64,000 bases of DNA from Candidatus Gastranaerophilales bacterium (GTDB lineage Bacteria; Cyanobacteriota; Vampirovibrionia; Gastranaerophilales; Gastranaerophilaceae), in NCBI GenBank assembly GCA_944323995.1, contig CALUUN010000001.1:1-64000 (forward strand). Reading direction: 5' to 3'. This document shows, piece by piece, positions 25,169 through 33,377 of this stretch. A program made the position numbers and the translations under genes. How positions within the stretch are numbered: position 1 is the stretch's first letter; each line of letters opens with the position of its first letter. Under the pieces are notes generated by a model. It worked only from the letters and a program-made list of their open reading frames with translations. It did no database searches and was not told the DNA's origin.

Positions 25169-26377
25169 ATGTACGAATTGTATCCTTATTTTACAAATGA
25201 CGGCTCTGTCGGACTCTATAGCCCAAAAGACGATGATATATACCATTCAACCTACGGTGCTTTGTCCGAAGCATACGAAAAATTTATCCTGCCGGCAAAT
25301 TTTGATAAATATTTTAAAACTAATTCTGATATAAAAATTCTGGATATTTGTTTCGGTATCGGATATAATTCAAAAAGTTTTTTAAATTATTTTTTCGAAA
25401 ATTTTCAAAAAAAATTGTCTGATATAAATACTACTATCGACGCGATAGATACCGATAACAAATTTTGCAAAATTTATATTAAAGCTGTAGACACAGACAA
25501 AAATTTAATTTATCTTTCACCATTTATCAGAACTGATAAAAAATTTATATTCAAAAATCGTATCGGATTTGAGAACGAAAAAATTTCAAGATTGCTTAAC
25601 GTAAAAATTAAAAGCAAATATAAATACAATAGATTTTTAAATATTGTACTTTTGAAAAAAATAATAAAATCCTGCCCTGAAATTTTTGAGGACGAAGAAT
25701 TCAATAAAATTTTGCGTGACAAAAAATACCGTCGATTTTTAGACCAAAAAATATGCCGCATTTACGAATTTTATAAAATTCAAGGGTGTAAGAATACCCT
25801 TTTAAGACGTTCATCGGCCTTCTTACATAATATATATTATAGGTACCTATCTAAGAGCTATAAAAAGGCACTCAAATACCTTAAAATAAACGATTTAATT
25901 TTTGACGTAAATATAGACGATGCACGCAGGACACTCTTGTATGACAAAAATATATATAATTACATTTTTCTTGATGCTTTTACCCCTGCAAAGTGTCCTT
26001 GCCTGTGGACTGTCGATTTTTTCAAGCTGCTACGCAAACATCTTGACGATAACGGAATGATATTAACTTATTCAAATTCCGCAGCAGTACGCAATGCATT
26101 TATTCAGGCCGGCTTTTGGGTTGGAAAAATATATAACAAAGAATCAGACAAGTTTATGGGAACTGTAGCGGCCAAAAAATTAGAGCTTATAAAAAACGGC
26201 CTCTCAGAATACGATTTAGGGCTTATAAAAACAAAAGCGGGTATTGTTTATAGGGATGAAAATTTAACGCTTGATAACGGGGCTATTATCGCCGCTCATG
26301 AAAAAGAGGTCGCAAACAGCAGCCTTATGTCAAGTTCAAAGTTTATAAAAACATTCAGAGGTGCTAAAAATGTTTGA
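25169..26377 (+). CDS. MnmC-like SAM-dependent methyltransferase with large insertion
   Basis: The 402-residue protein carries the tRNA-modification methyltransferase fold of the MnmC N-half (Methyltransf_30). The SAM loop is LDICFGIGYNSKS (about 58-70) and the late motif is YNYIFLDAFTPAKCPCLWTV (about 263-282), followed by LRKHLDDNGMILTYSNSAAV. Between them sits a Lys/Tyr-rich insertion of roughly 130 residues that is more AT-rich than its neighbours. MnmC methylates the 5-aminomethyl group on wobble uridine; that role is inferred from fold only. It overlaps the following FAD oxidoreductase by 8 bp, recalling the methyltransferase-plus-FAD arrangement of bifunctional MnmC. Confidence 0.75.
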   Translation: MYELYPYFTNDGSVGLYSPKDDDIYHSTYGALSEAYEKFILPANFDKYFKTNSDIKILDICFGIGYNSKSFLNYFFENFQKKLSDINTTIDAIDTDNKFCKIYIKAVDTDKNLIYLSPFIRTDKKFIFKNRIGFENEKISRLLNVKIKSKYKYNRFLNIVLLKKIIKSCPEIFEDEEFNKILRDKKYRRFLDQKICRIYEFYKIQGCKNTLLRRSSAFLHNIYYRYLSKSYKKALKYLKINDLIFDVNIDDARRTLLYDKNIYNYIFLDAFTPAKCPCLWTVDFFKLLRKHLDDNGMILTYSNSAAVRNAFIQAGFWVGKIYNKESDKFMGTVAAKKLELIKNGLSEYDLGLIKTKAGIVYRDENLTLDNGAIIAAHEKEVANSSLMSSSKFIKTFRGAKNV

Positions 26378-27662
26378 CGTTATCGTTATCGGGGGCGGAA
26401 CTGCCGGTTGTGCAGCGGCTTATACGGCCGGTAAACTGGGCTTAAAGACTTTGTTAATTGAAAAAAATATTCATCTCGGCGGCACAATTACGTCAGCGCT
26501 TGTTGTTCCGGCGATGAAATCCGGTGAACATCAGATTAATACTGATTTTTACGTAGATTTAATTTCGGAATTGAGCGCCATTGGCGGTCAGGCAACTTAT
26601 CAAAACAATCCCGGATGGTTTAATCCAGAACTCACAAAAATTGCTCTTGACAATCTGATGGCAAAAGCCAATGTGGAAGTGTATTTTGACACCCATATAC
26701 GTGATGTTATATGCAAAAACAGGCACATTGAAGCCATTGTGATTTCAAAAGAAATGTTATCGGTATATAACGAAACGATAGAAAATCAAAATAAAGCGTT
26801 ATCGGTATCTATCGCGGCGAAGTACATAATTGACGCAACAGGAAATTGTGAAATCGGAAAACTCTGCGGCTGCGAATTTTTAGAAGAAAATTCAGAAAAT
26901 CAGCCGGTAAGTTTGCGGTTTTTAATGGGCGGAGTAGATGTTCCGTACTTTGCAGAGTGGCTAAAGGCTTTTGATACAGACCGTAATGTTACGACAGTAG
27001 AGGATATAAACGGGTTTATACACCTATCGACGGCATATACGTGGGACAAGGACAAAACTTGGGCTTTAAAGCCGCTATTTGACGATGCCGTAGCAAAAGG
27101 TATACTGAAAGACCACGACAGGAACTACTTTCAGATATTTACAGTGGCCGGAATGCCCTCTACTATTGCTTTTAACTGCCCGCGGATAATCGACTACACT
27201 AAAACTCTTGATGTTGCTAATATGTCAAAAGCCTTGCAGTTAGCGCGAAAGAACATATTCAGGCTCGCTAATTTCTGCAAAATTTACTTTCCCGGATTTA
27301 AAAATGCCTACATATCAAATATTGCAGATATGCTTGGCATAAGGGTTTCAAGGCGAATTAAGGGCAAATACGTTTATAAGATAGATGATTTAAAATCAGG
27401 CAAAAAATTCGAACATCCGGTTCTCAGATCAAACTATCCGGTTGACGTGCATTCGGATAAAAAGGACGGTTCAACGCTGGATATTGTGCAGGATTACGAA
27501 CTGCCGATAGAAAGCCTTATGTCGGCTGACATAGATAATTTATATGTTGCAGGCCGCTGTTTGTCGGCTGATTATATGGCGCAGGGCGCTTTAAGAGTTC
27601 AGGCAAGCTGTTTTTCTATGGGTGAAGCCGTTGCAAAACATATTAAGTCTAATCTTTCTTAA
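26370..27662 (+). CDS. FAD-dependent oxidoreductase (FAD_oxidored family)
   Basis: A 430-residue flavoprotein with the dinucleotide motif VIVIGGGTAGCAAAYTAGKLG at the start (written here across residues 4-24), LIEKNIHLGGTITSA, and the C-terminal signature ADIDNLYVAGRCLSAD. The region ISNIADMLGIRVSRRIKGKY matches the PF12831 pattern. The substrate is unknown. ATG 26370 follows GAGGTG with good spacing; an ATG nine bases upstream is less well placed. It is translationally coupled to the MnmC-like gene, but belongs to a different FAD family from the MnmC oxidase half, so a shared tRNA pathway is only a hypothesis. Confidence 0.85.
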   Translation: MFDVIVIGGGTAGCAAAYTAGKLGLKTLLIEKNIHLGGTITSALVVPAMKSGEHQINTDFYVDLISELSAIGGQATYQNNPGWFNPELTKIALDNLMAKANVEVYFDTHIRDVICKNRHIEAIVISKEMLSVYNETIENQNKALSVSIAAKYIIDATGNCEIGKLCGCEFLEENSENQPVSLRFLMGGVDVPYFAEWLKAFDTDRNVTTVEDINGFIHLSTAYTWDKDKTWALKPLFDDAVAKGILKDHDRNYFQIFTVAGMPSTIAFNCPRIIDYTKTLDVANMSKALQLARKNIFRLANFCKIYFPGFKNAYISNIADMLGIRVSRRIKGKYVYKIDDLKSGKKFEHPVLRSNYPVDVHSDKKDGSTLDIVQDYELPIESLMSADIDNLYVAGRCLSADYMAQGALRVQASCFSMGEAVAKHIKSNLS

Positions 27663-29010
27663 TTTTTTCCAGCAAAAGCTGTGCCGCATTTAAAAGCGGG
27701 TCAATAGCAGGAGAAAACGGCGGTGCGTAAGTCAGGTCATTTTTTGTAAATTCTTCTACAGTAAGTCTTCCTAAAAGCGCGCCTGTAAGGCTGTTAATCC
27801 TTTTATCCGCGTCACCTGCACCTACAGCCTGTCCGCCGAGCAGCAATCCCGTTGTTTTATCGGCAGTAAGTTTAAGCGTGATATTATTTACATCTGGCAT
27901 ATACCCGACGCGGTCATTTTTGGTAACTGACACCGACACAGGCTGAAATCCGGCGGCTTTTGCTTTCCTTTCAGTATAACCTGTCATTGACATAGTAAGC
28001 GAAAGACACCTGACGACTGCAGAGCCGAGAACTCCGTCAAAATCTTCATCACCGCCGGAAAGATTTATTGCTGCAATTCTGCCTTCTTTATTAGCGGTGG
28101 AGCCGAGCGGAATCCAAACTTTTGAACCGTCAATTATAAGGGTTTTTTCTGCGCAATCGCCGCATGCATATATATTTTGAATATTGGTGCGCATGTGCTT
28201 GTTAACCTTTATAGCGCCGGTTTCACCGAGCGCGATTCCGGCATCGTGCGCAAATTCGACATTTGGTTTTACACCGGTACAAATTACAACCATATCAGTA
28301 TTAAACTCTTTTCCTGTACCGGTTTTGAATCCGACGACTTCGCCCTGTTCATTTGAGAAAAGTTCGGTAACAAGTTCGGACGTGAGAATTTCAAATCTTG
28401 TACGGCTAATACTTGACAGCTGCTGCTGAATAAGCTTTGAAATATCATTATCAAAAACCGGCAGAACAAACGGCGCGAATTCAACTATAGTAACTTTAAG
28501 CCCCAATTCAACAAACGCTTCAAGAAGCTCCATTCCTATGTAACCGCTGCCGATAATGGTTGCGTGTTTTGATTGAAGCGCCTTTTCTCTTATTTTAATC
28601 CCATCCTCAATACGTCTTACGGTAAATACGTTTTTGAGATTAATATTATCTATTGGCGGCATAACAGGCCTTGCGCCGGTCGCTATAACGAGCTGATCGT
28701 ATTCTGTAAGATAGGCACTGTTTTCTTTCAAATCCTGAATCAGGACCTGATTAGATTCAGGTAAAATTTTTATTGCTTTAGATAGCAGATGGATATGAAT
28801 TCCCTGCGCTTCAAATTCTTCCGGCGATCTTACCAGCAGGGTTCTGTAGTCAGTAAAATTTCCCTGTATGTAATACGCAAGACCGCAGGCTGAATATGAC
28901 ACGTGGGTGTCATCAGTATATAAATCAATTATTGCATCGGGCAAAAGCCTTCTTGCTTTTGCTGCGGCTTTGGCACCCGCTGCAACTCCGCCTAAAATAA
29001 CTATCTTCAT
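27649..29010 (-). CDS. CoA-disulfide reductase / NADH oxidase-like flavoprotein
   Basis: This 453-residue pyridine-nucleotide disulfide oxidoreductase has FAD motif VILGGVAAGAKAAAKARR, a single redox cysteine in SYSACGLAYYI (about residue 43), NAD motif IIGSGYIGMELLEAF, and the FAD aspartate in IYACGDCAE. The single-cysteine layout is that of CoA-disulfide reductases and water- or peroxide-forming NADH oxidases. These act in thiol balance or oxygen removal, which suits an anaerobe. The 3' end overlaps the convergent FAD oxidoreductase by 14 bp. Confidence 0.9.
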   Translation of the reverse strand: MKIVILGGVAAGAKAAAKARRLLPDAIIDLYTDDTHVSYSACGLAYYIQGNFTDYRTLLVRSPEEFEAQGIHIHLLSKAIKILPESNQVLIQDLKENSAYLTEYDQLVIATGARPVMPPIDNINLKNVFTVRRIEDGIKIREKALQSKHATIIGSGYIGMELLEAFVELGLKVTIVEFAPFVLPVFDNDISKLIQQQLSSISRTRFEILTSELVTELFSNEQGEVVGFKTGTGKEFNTDMVVICTGVKPNVEFAHDAGIALGETGAIKVNKHMRTNIQNIYACGDCAEKTLIIDGSKVWIPLGSTANKEGRIAAINLSGGDEDFDGVLGSAVVRCLSLTMSMTGYTERKAKAAGFQPVSVSVTKNDRVGYMPDVNNITLKLTADKTTGLLLGGQAVGAGDADKRINSLTGALLGRLTVEEFTKNDLTYAPPFSPAIDPLLNAAQLLLEKIKKD

Positions 29011-29056
29011 AGTTAAAATTTAGACAAAATTCAAACCTTTTGCATTCCACAGTCCG

Positions 29057-29197
29057 CTAATTTATGCCGGAGGTATTCAAAAATACGCCTTTCATAAATT
29101 CGCAATACGCGTCGATTTCAGACTTAAACTCATCTGCCGTATCAAACAGTGTTCTCAATTCTACAATAACGTCCTCTTTTTTAAAATCTTCGTTCAT
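29057..29197 (-). CDS. Small hypothetical acidic protein (46 residues)
   Basis: A short frame from ATG 29197 to TAG 29057 encodes a 46-residue peptide that starts MNEDFKKEDVIVELRTLFD and looks like two amphipathic helices (DTADEFKSEIDAYCEFMKG). A GGGGTG run 9 nt upstream may act as a weak ribosome site. It fills an otherwise empty 290-bp stretch. No homology can be claimed; it is listed because composition and position look gene-like. Confidence 0.4.
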   Translation of the reverse strand: MNEDFKKEDVIVELRTLFDTADEFKSEIDAYCEFMKGVFLNTSGIN

Positions 29198-29298
29198 AAA
29201 AATACACACCCCGTATTAACTATTTACATGAATTAATTACGGAATGTGTATTTAAAATCTTTAATTAAAATATTCAGTTTTTTACATAATTTAATAAA

Positions 29299-29568
29299 CT
29301 ATGCAAGAATGTTCAGTTTCTTAGCGTTAAAACCTCCGTTGCTTTCAAAATTAATACTGCCCTGCGGATCGAACTGTTCAACGTCAAATCCTTTGTCAGC
29401 CTTTTCCGTCTTTTTGTTTTGAACCTTATTTATTCCGGAAACGGCAATAAAGTTGTTAAATTCCGAATAACTTATTACTCCGTCGCCGTCCTTATCGTAT
29501 TTGTCAAACGTCAACTGATCCATAGAACCGAGTGATGCTCTTGTCATACCCTGTGTAATTGCTAACAT
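29299..29568 (-). CDS. Small EF-hand protein
   Basis: The 89-residue protein contains one canonical EF-hand loop, DKDGDGVISYSE (Asp/Asp/Asp and Glu at the calcium positions), flanked by helices LTFDKY and FNNFIAVS. It starts MLAITQGMTRASLGSMDQL and ends in a polar tail. There is no signal peptide. GAGAGGAG lies before the ATG. It carries the shared TAAC-box/ACTTTATATA promoter, so it is probably co-regulated with the low-complexity proteins at 14585, 23405, 50774 and 51696. Calcium binding is expected from the motif; the role is unknown. Confidence 0.8.
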   Translation of the reverse strand: MLAITQGMTRASLGSMDQLTFDKYDKDGDGVISYSEFNNFIAVSGINKVQNKKTEKADKGFDVEQFDPQGSINFESNGGFNAKKLNILA

Positions 29569-29584
29569 ATATTTGCTCCTCTCT

Positions 29585-29650
29585 TATTTATATAAAGTAA
29601 TTTAAAATAACGCATATTCAGAAAGGCGTTTTTTTGTTACATTTGTTAAT
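29585..29650 (-). promoter_or_regulatory. Shared-type promoter upstream of the EF-hand gene
   Basis: On the minus strand ATTAACAAATGTAACAAAAA (29631-29650) contains the perfect direct repeat TAACAAA with a 9-bp period. ACTTTATATAAATA (29585-29598) begins 52 bp later, identical spacing to the promoter at 14955-15018. Confidence 0.55.
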
Positions 29651-29732
29651 ACTGTAAAAAAATATTAAGAAATCGGCAAAAATTTTTTTTTAGAGCTATT
29701 ATAAGTAATGCATCTAAAGAAAAGGAGTAATT

Positions 29733-30158
29733 ATGCAGGTAAACAGAATCAGTTATCAGCCTAATTTTCAGGCTCGATTTATTAAAAGTCCTACACTAAT
29801 GGAAACTACAAAATTGGAAATTTTAAATTCAGAAGACGGCGGTGACAAATGGGTTACCGAACTCGGCAGATTAAGCAGACACCACAAAGACGCCGAACTT
29901 TTGATGGAATACATTCCGGAATGCAAAAAAGGCAACGTACCTTATCCGCCGACATATATTATATCTAATTTAACAACCGGAAAAACAATCAGCAAAGAAA
30001 ACGAACCTTTCAATGCACGTGATCTTGCAGTTTTAAATAATCCGAGAAGCGACGCTTACCAGCAGCTTTTTTACAAACCGGATATTAACGAAACTCTGAA
30101 GAACATTTCAGACAAATATTACGACAAACACGATACTTTTTATCCTTCTTCCAAGTAA
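29733..30158 (+). CDS. Hypothetical protein with N-terminal NF motif
   Basis: The 141-residue protein begins MQVNRISYQPNFQARF, similar in style to MKVARISNTYRQNF (8841-9590) and MQIRNDVNFTGIY (32509). The rest is a mixed soluble sequence with no recognised motif (TYIISNLTTGKTISKENEPF). There are no signal peptide and no membrane segment. AAAGGAG precedes the ATG with good spacing, so it is very likely expressed. Its 3' end overlaps the convergent sugar permease by 19 bp. Function unknown. Confidence 0.7.
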   Translation: MQVNRISYQPNFQARFIKSPTLMETTKLEILNSEDGGDKWVTELGRLSRHHKDAELLMEYIPECKKGNVPYPPTYIISNLTTGKTISKENEPFNARDLAVLNNPRSDAYQQLFYKPDINETLKNISDKYYDKHDTFYPSSK

Positions 30159-31021
30159 ACGACTTTTTTGCGCAGTTTCCACTGGAATAGGGTAAGGATA
30201 AGTATTATAACGAATAAAACGTAGGCAATGGCTGAAGCTTTGCCTACGTTAAAGTATTCAAACGCATTTTTATAAATAGAATACACAAGCACGTTTGTGC
30301 TGTCCAAAGGCCCGCCCTGCGTCATTAAATATATCAGGTCAAAAATCTGAAACGAACTTATTGCGGTAATAATCACGACAAAAAATATGGAAGGCGACAA
30401 CAGCGGTACCGTAACATTTTTGAAGGTCTGGAACGCGTTTGCGCCGTCAATTTTTGCAGCTTCAAACATATTCTGATTAATCGCACTTAATGAGGATAAA
30501 AAAATAATCATGTTGTATCCGATTAATTTCCATACCGAAACAATTATCAGTGCCGGCATAGCAAAATTAGTGTCATAGAGCCAGTTGATGTGAAGATGTA
30601 AAAAATTGTTCAAAATCCCTATATTAGGGTCAAAAATCCACTGCCAGACAACCCCTATAACAACCATAGGGGTGATAAACGGCAGGAAATAAGCTGTTTT
30701 GTAGAATTCAGAACCTCTTATTTTGCTATTTAAAATAACCGCAAGAACAAGCGGTATTATAACTCCGAAAACAGAAGTTGATACAGCAAAAACAACCGTA
30801 TTCAAGAGAATTTTATAAAAAAGCGCCTCGGAAAATATATTTTTGTAATTTTCAAGTCCGGCAAATGTAAGGGGATTTACAAGATCCCAATGTACAAAAC
30901 TAAGACCGAATGAACATATAACCGGAATTATAATAAATACAAAAGTTCCGGCAAGCGCCGGCAAAATAAAGAGCCAGCCGGCAAAAGAACTGTCATTAAA
31001 AAATGCATGACTTAACTTCAT
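30140..31021 (-). CDS. ABC sugar transporter permease (MalF/UgpA type)
   Basis: A 293-residue inner-membrane permease with six transmembrane segments. The first is FAGWLFILPALAGTFVFIII, and the ATPase-coupling EAA loop reads EAAKIDGANAFQTFKNVTVP. This is the CUT1 class for oligosaccharides or glycerol phosphate. The partner permease, binding protein and ATPase are not adjacent, so it is an orphan gene here. I use ATG 31021 (MKLSHAFF); an upstream in-frame start at 31069 would lie inside the divergent gene. TATAAT ends 6 nt before the ATG and no ribosome site exists, so it is probably leaderless. Confidence 0.88.
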   Translation of the reverse strand: MKLSHAFFNDSSFAGWLFILPALAGTFVFIIIPVICSFGLSFVHWDLVNPLTFAGLENYKNIFSEALFYKILLNTVVFAVSTSVFGVIIPLVLAVILNSKIRGSEFYKTAYFLPFITPMVVIGVVWQWIFDPNIGILNNFLHLHINWLYDTNFAMPALIIVSVWKLIGYNMIIFLSSLSAINQNMFEAAKIDGANAFQTFKNVTVPLLSPSIFFVVIITAISSFQIFDLIYLMTQGGPLDSTNVLVYSIYKNAFEYFNVGKASAIAYVLFVIILILTLFQWKLRKKVVYLEEG

Positions 31022-31035
31022 GATATAATTATACA
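31022..31035. promoter_or_regulatory. Palindromic bidirectional -10 element TATAATTATA
   Basis: TATAATTATA (31024-31033) is a perfect palindrome giving a TATAAT -10 on each strand. On the minus strand it ends 6 nt before the permease ATG. On the plus strand it lies upstream of GGGAGAGG and the phosphomannomutase ATG at 31052. Confidence 0.6.
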
Positions 31036-31051
31036 ATGAGGGAGAGGAATT

Positions 31052-32476
31052 ATGCAAAAGTACGAACATGCTTTCGGTAAAAATGATATAAGAGGAATTT
31101 ACAATCAGGATATAACAGAGGAATTATATTATAATATAGGAATCGGTTTTGTAGAGTGGTTAAAGAAAAAATCCGGCAAGTCCGATATGACACTAACTGT
31201 CTGCCGCGATGCAAGACTGCATTCACCGTCGCTTGCGGATGCATTAATATCGGGACTAACAAATGCCGGAGCAAAAGTTATTGATTTGGGACTTGCGCCG
31301 ACTCCTATCGGATATTATTCAGAAGTTACAATGCCGGAAGTTATTTCAGCAATGATTATTACGGCAAGTCACAACCCGTCCGAATACAACGGGCTCAAGA
31401 TGACATACCAACATCAAACCCTCAATGAGGCCCGGATAAAAGAGGTTAAAGAACTTACTTTTGCAAACTGGACATCAGACTTAAAACCTGTACGCAAATC
31501 TCTTGTCAAAGATTACGACATAATTCCTGTTTATATTGAAGATATGAAAAAACGGTTCAAAGATACTGGCAAAGGCTTAAAAATTGTTGTAGACAGCGCA
31601 AATGCAACAGGCGGACTTGTCGGGCCGAAACTTTACAGAGAACTGGGATGTGAGGTTGTTGAACTCTACTCCGAACCTGACGGAAGATTTCCGAACCATC
31701 ACCCGAATCCGAGTGATTTAAAAACACTGAAAGATATTGAAAAGTCTGTTGTTGAAAATAAAGCCGATGTCGGAATAGCTTATGACGGCGACAGCGACAG
31801 AATAGGGGTTATTGATACGGAAGGAAAACCGCTTACGGGTGATAAATTATTATTAATTTATGCACTTGATTTGATTTCAGAGTGTGACATAAAACCTGCC
31901 GTAGTGTCCGAAGTTAAATGCTCGCAGGTATTATTCGATACAATTAATAATACGGGCGCAAAAGCGATTATGTGCAAAACCGGCCACGGATATATTAAGG
32001 AAAAAATGAAAGAAACCGGCGCAATTCTGGCGGGTGAAATGAGCGGCCATACGTTTTTTAAAGACAGATACTTCGGCTTTGACGACGCGATTTATGCAGG
32101 CTGCAGGATTATTGAAATTATTGCAAAAAATAAAAAAATTAATCCGGCATTTAAAATTCAGGATTTGCTGGAACCCTTTAATGCGGTGTACACCTCGGAT
32201 GAAGTGCGCTTTCCCTGCCCGAATGAGATGAAAAAGCAGACAATGGAAACTTTGAAAGATTATGTTAACAAACATCCTGATATGTTTGGCTGCGAAATTA
32301 AAGACATTGTAACATTAGACGGAATGCGGATAGTGTTTGACGGCGGTTTTGCGCTCATTAGGCAGAGTAATACCGAGCCGGTTTTCACGCTTAGATTTGA
32401 AGCTAAAACAAAAGAACAGTGCGAACATATTCAAAACTGCATGATTGAAAAATTAAAAAATATTTTAAACAAATAG
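31052..32476 (+). CDS. manB: Phosphomannomutase/phosphoglucomutase
   Basis: A 474-residue alpha-D-phosphohexomutase. The phosphoserine loop is ITASHNPSEYNGLK, the metal loop DGDSDRIG, the sugar-specificity loop GEMSGHTFF and the phosphate-binding loop RQSNTEP. It interconverts hexose 6- and 1-phosphates, supplying sugar nucleotides for the envelope glycans suggested by neighbouring genes. GGGAGAGG lies before the ATG. It diverges from the ABC permease over a 30-bp promoter region. Confidence 0.93.
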   Translation: MQKYEHAFGKNDIRGIYNQDITEELYYNIGIGFVEWLKKKSGKSDMTLTVCRDARLHSPSLADALISGLTNAGAKVIDLGLAPTPIGYYSEVTMPEVISAMIITASHNPSEYNGLKMTYQHQTLNEARIKEVKELTFANWTSDLKPVRKSLVKDYDIIPVYIEDMKKRFKDTGKGLKIVVDSANATGGLVGPKLYRELGCEVVELYSEPDGRFPNHHPNPSDLKTLKDIEKSVVENKADVGIAYDGDSDRIGVIDTEGKPLTGDKLLLIYALDLISECDIKPAVVSEVKCSQVLFDTINNTGAKAIMCKTGHGYIKEKMKETGAILAGEMSGHTFFKDRYFGFDDAIYAGCRIIEIIAKNKKINPAFKIQDLLEPFNAVYTSDEVRFPCPNEMKKQTMETLKDYVNKHPDMFGCEIKDIVTLDGMRIVFDGGFALIRQSNTEPVFTLRFEAKTKEQCEHIQNCMIEKLKNILNK

Positions 32477-32508
32477 CAAAAAATATTTTTATAAGTTTTA
32501 ACTATAAC

Positions 32509-33054
32509 ATGCAAATCAGAAACGACGTGAATTTTACCGGAATATACAGACTTCCTCTTAATGAAAAAAACTTAAGAGAATTCAGGGAACATATTGTTCC
32601 TATGTACACATATATAAGACATGAGCCTTTAGTAACATTTCCGGGGAATAATCCCGCAAAATTTATAGGCGACATAATGTTCAAAAGGATAGCTGAACTT
32701 GCAGGCGGATCAACAGAATGGCTGAAAATGAACGCACAAAACCACAATCTTGATGTATCCGATATGACAAGCAGCGTTCTTCACGTAATATCGTCACGCA
32801 AAGATGTTGAGCGTTTTAACGAGTTTATAAAAAATACTGCCGCAAAGAAAATGTCATTCTTTGAAAAACTTAAAATTGCACTTAATCCTAATAAAAATAT
32901 CAGAGAAGATTTGCCGCTGCATTTAAAATTTGTACAGGCAACATTAAATAACATGAAAATGAGAGATAAAGAGTTTGCGGAATTTGCCGGAACAGATCTT
33001 GTGGAAGTAAAAACACCGCAGGAACTTTTAAAAAGGATGCTGACGGAAAAGTAA
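32509..33054 (+). CDS. Hypothetical protein with N-terminal NF motif
   Basis: The 181-residue protein starts MQIRNDVNFTGIYRLPLNEK. The remainder is soluble and helical, with ITSSVLHVISSRKDVERF-type stretches (about 83-105) and a basic region KKMSFFEKLKIALNPNKN. No family is recognised. It starts 33 bp after phosphomannomutase without a visible ribosome site, and its short NF-containing N-terminus resembles those at 8841-9590 and 29733. It converges with the XRE regulator with a 1-bp gap. Confidence 0.65.
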   Translation: MQIRNDVNFTGIYRLPLNEKNLREFREHIVPMYTYIRHEPLVTFPGNNPAKFIGDIMFKRIAELAGGSTEWLKMNAQNHNLDVSDMTSSVLHVISSRKDVERFNEFIKNTAAKKMSFFEKLKIALNPNKNIREDLPLHLKFVQATLNNMKMRDKEFAEFAGTDLVEVKTPQELLKRMLTEK

Positions 33055-33055
33055 A

Positions 33056-33280
33056 TCAGAATTTGAGGAGTTCAAAAGGCTCAACACCCAGCGCCTTTGC
33101 AATAAGCCTTATCCGTGAGAGAGGAATATCGTTTCTGGCATTTTCAATATTTGAAATATAAGAGTTATCCGTGCCTATCTCAAGGCTCAATTCTTCTTGC
33201 GTTAAACCGCGTTCAAGCCTCAAATACCGCAGATGCTGACCAAATTTTTTATGGAATACTTTACTAAATTTTTTCGCCAT
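33056..33280 (-). CDS. XRE-family helix-turn-helix regulator
   Basis: A 74-residue Cro/C1-type DNA-binding protein. The HTH is LTQEELSLEIGTDNSYISNI, followed by ENARNDIPLSRIRLIAKALG. There is no effector domain, so it is a minimal repressor- or activator-type protein. It is transcribed away from pilin-like gene A, whose start is 98 bp from its own start. The pair shares an intergenic region and it could regulate that gene; this is inference from position. Confidence 0.85.
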   Translation of the reverse strand: MAKKFSKVFHKKFGQHLRYLRLERGLTQEELSLEIGTDNSYISNIENARNDIPLSRIRLIAKALGVEPFELLKF

Positions 33281-33377
33281 ATATATAGATATATCAACAA
33301 ATTTTCATATTACTATGAGTATTTTTAAAGTTTATGGTATAATATACAATAGGCATGGGAATATATAGGAGTAAAAA

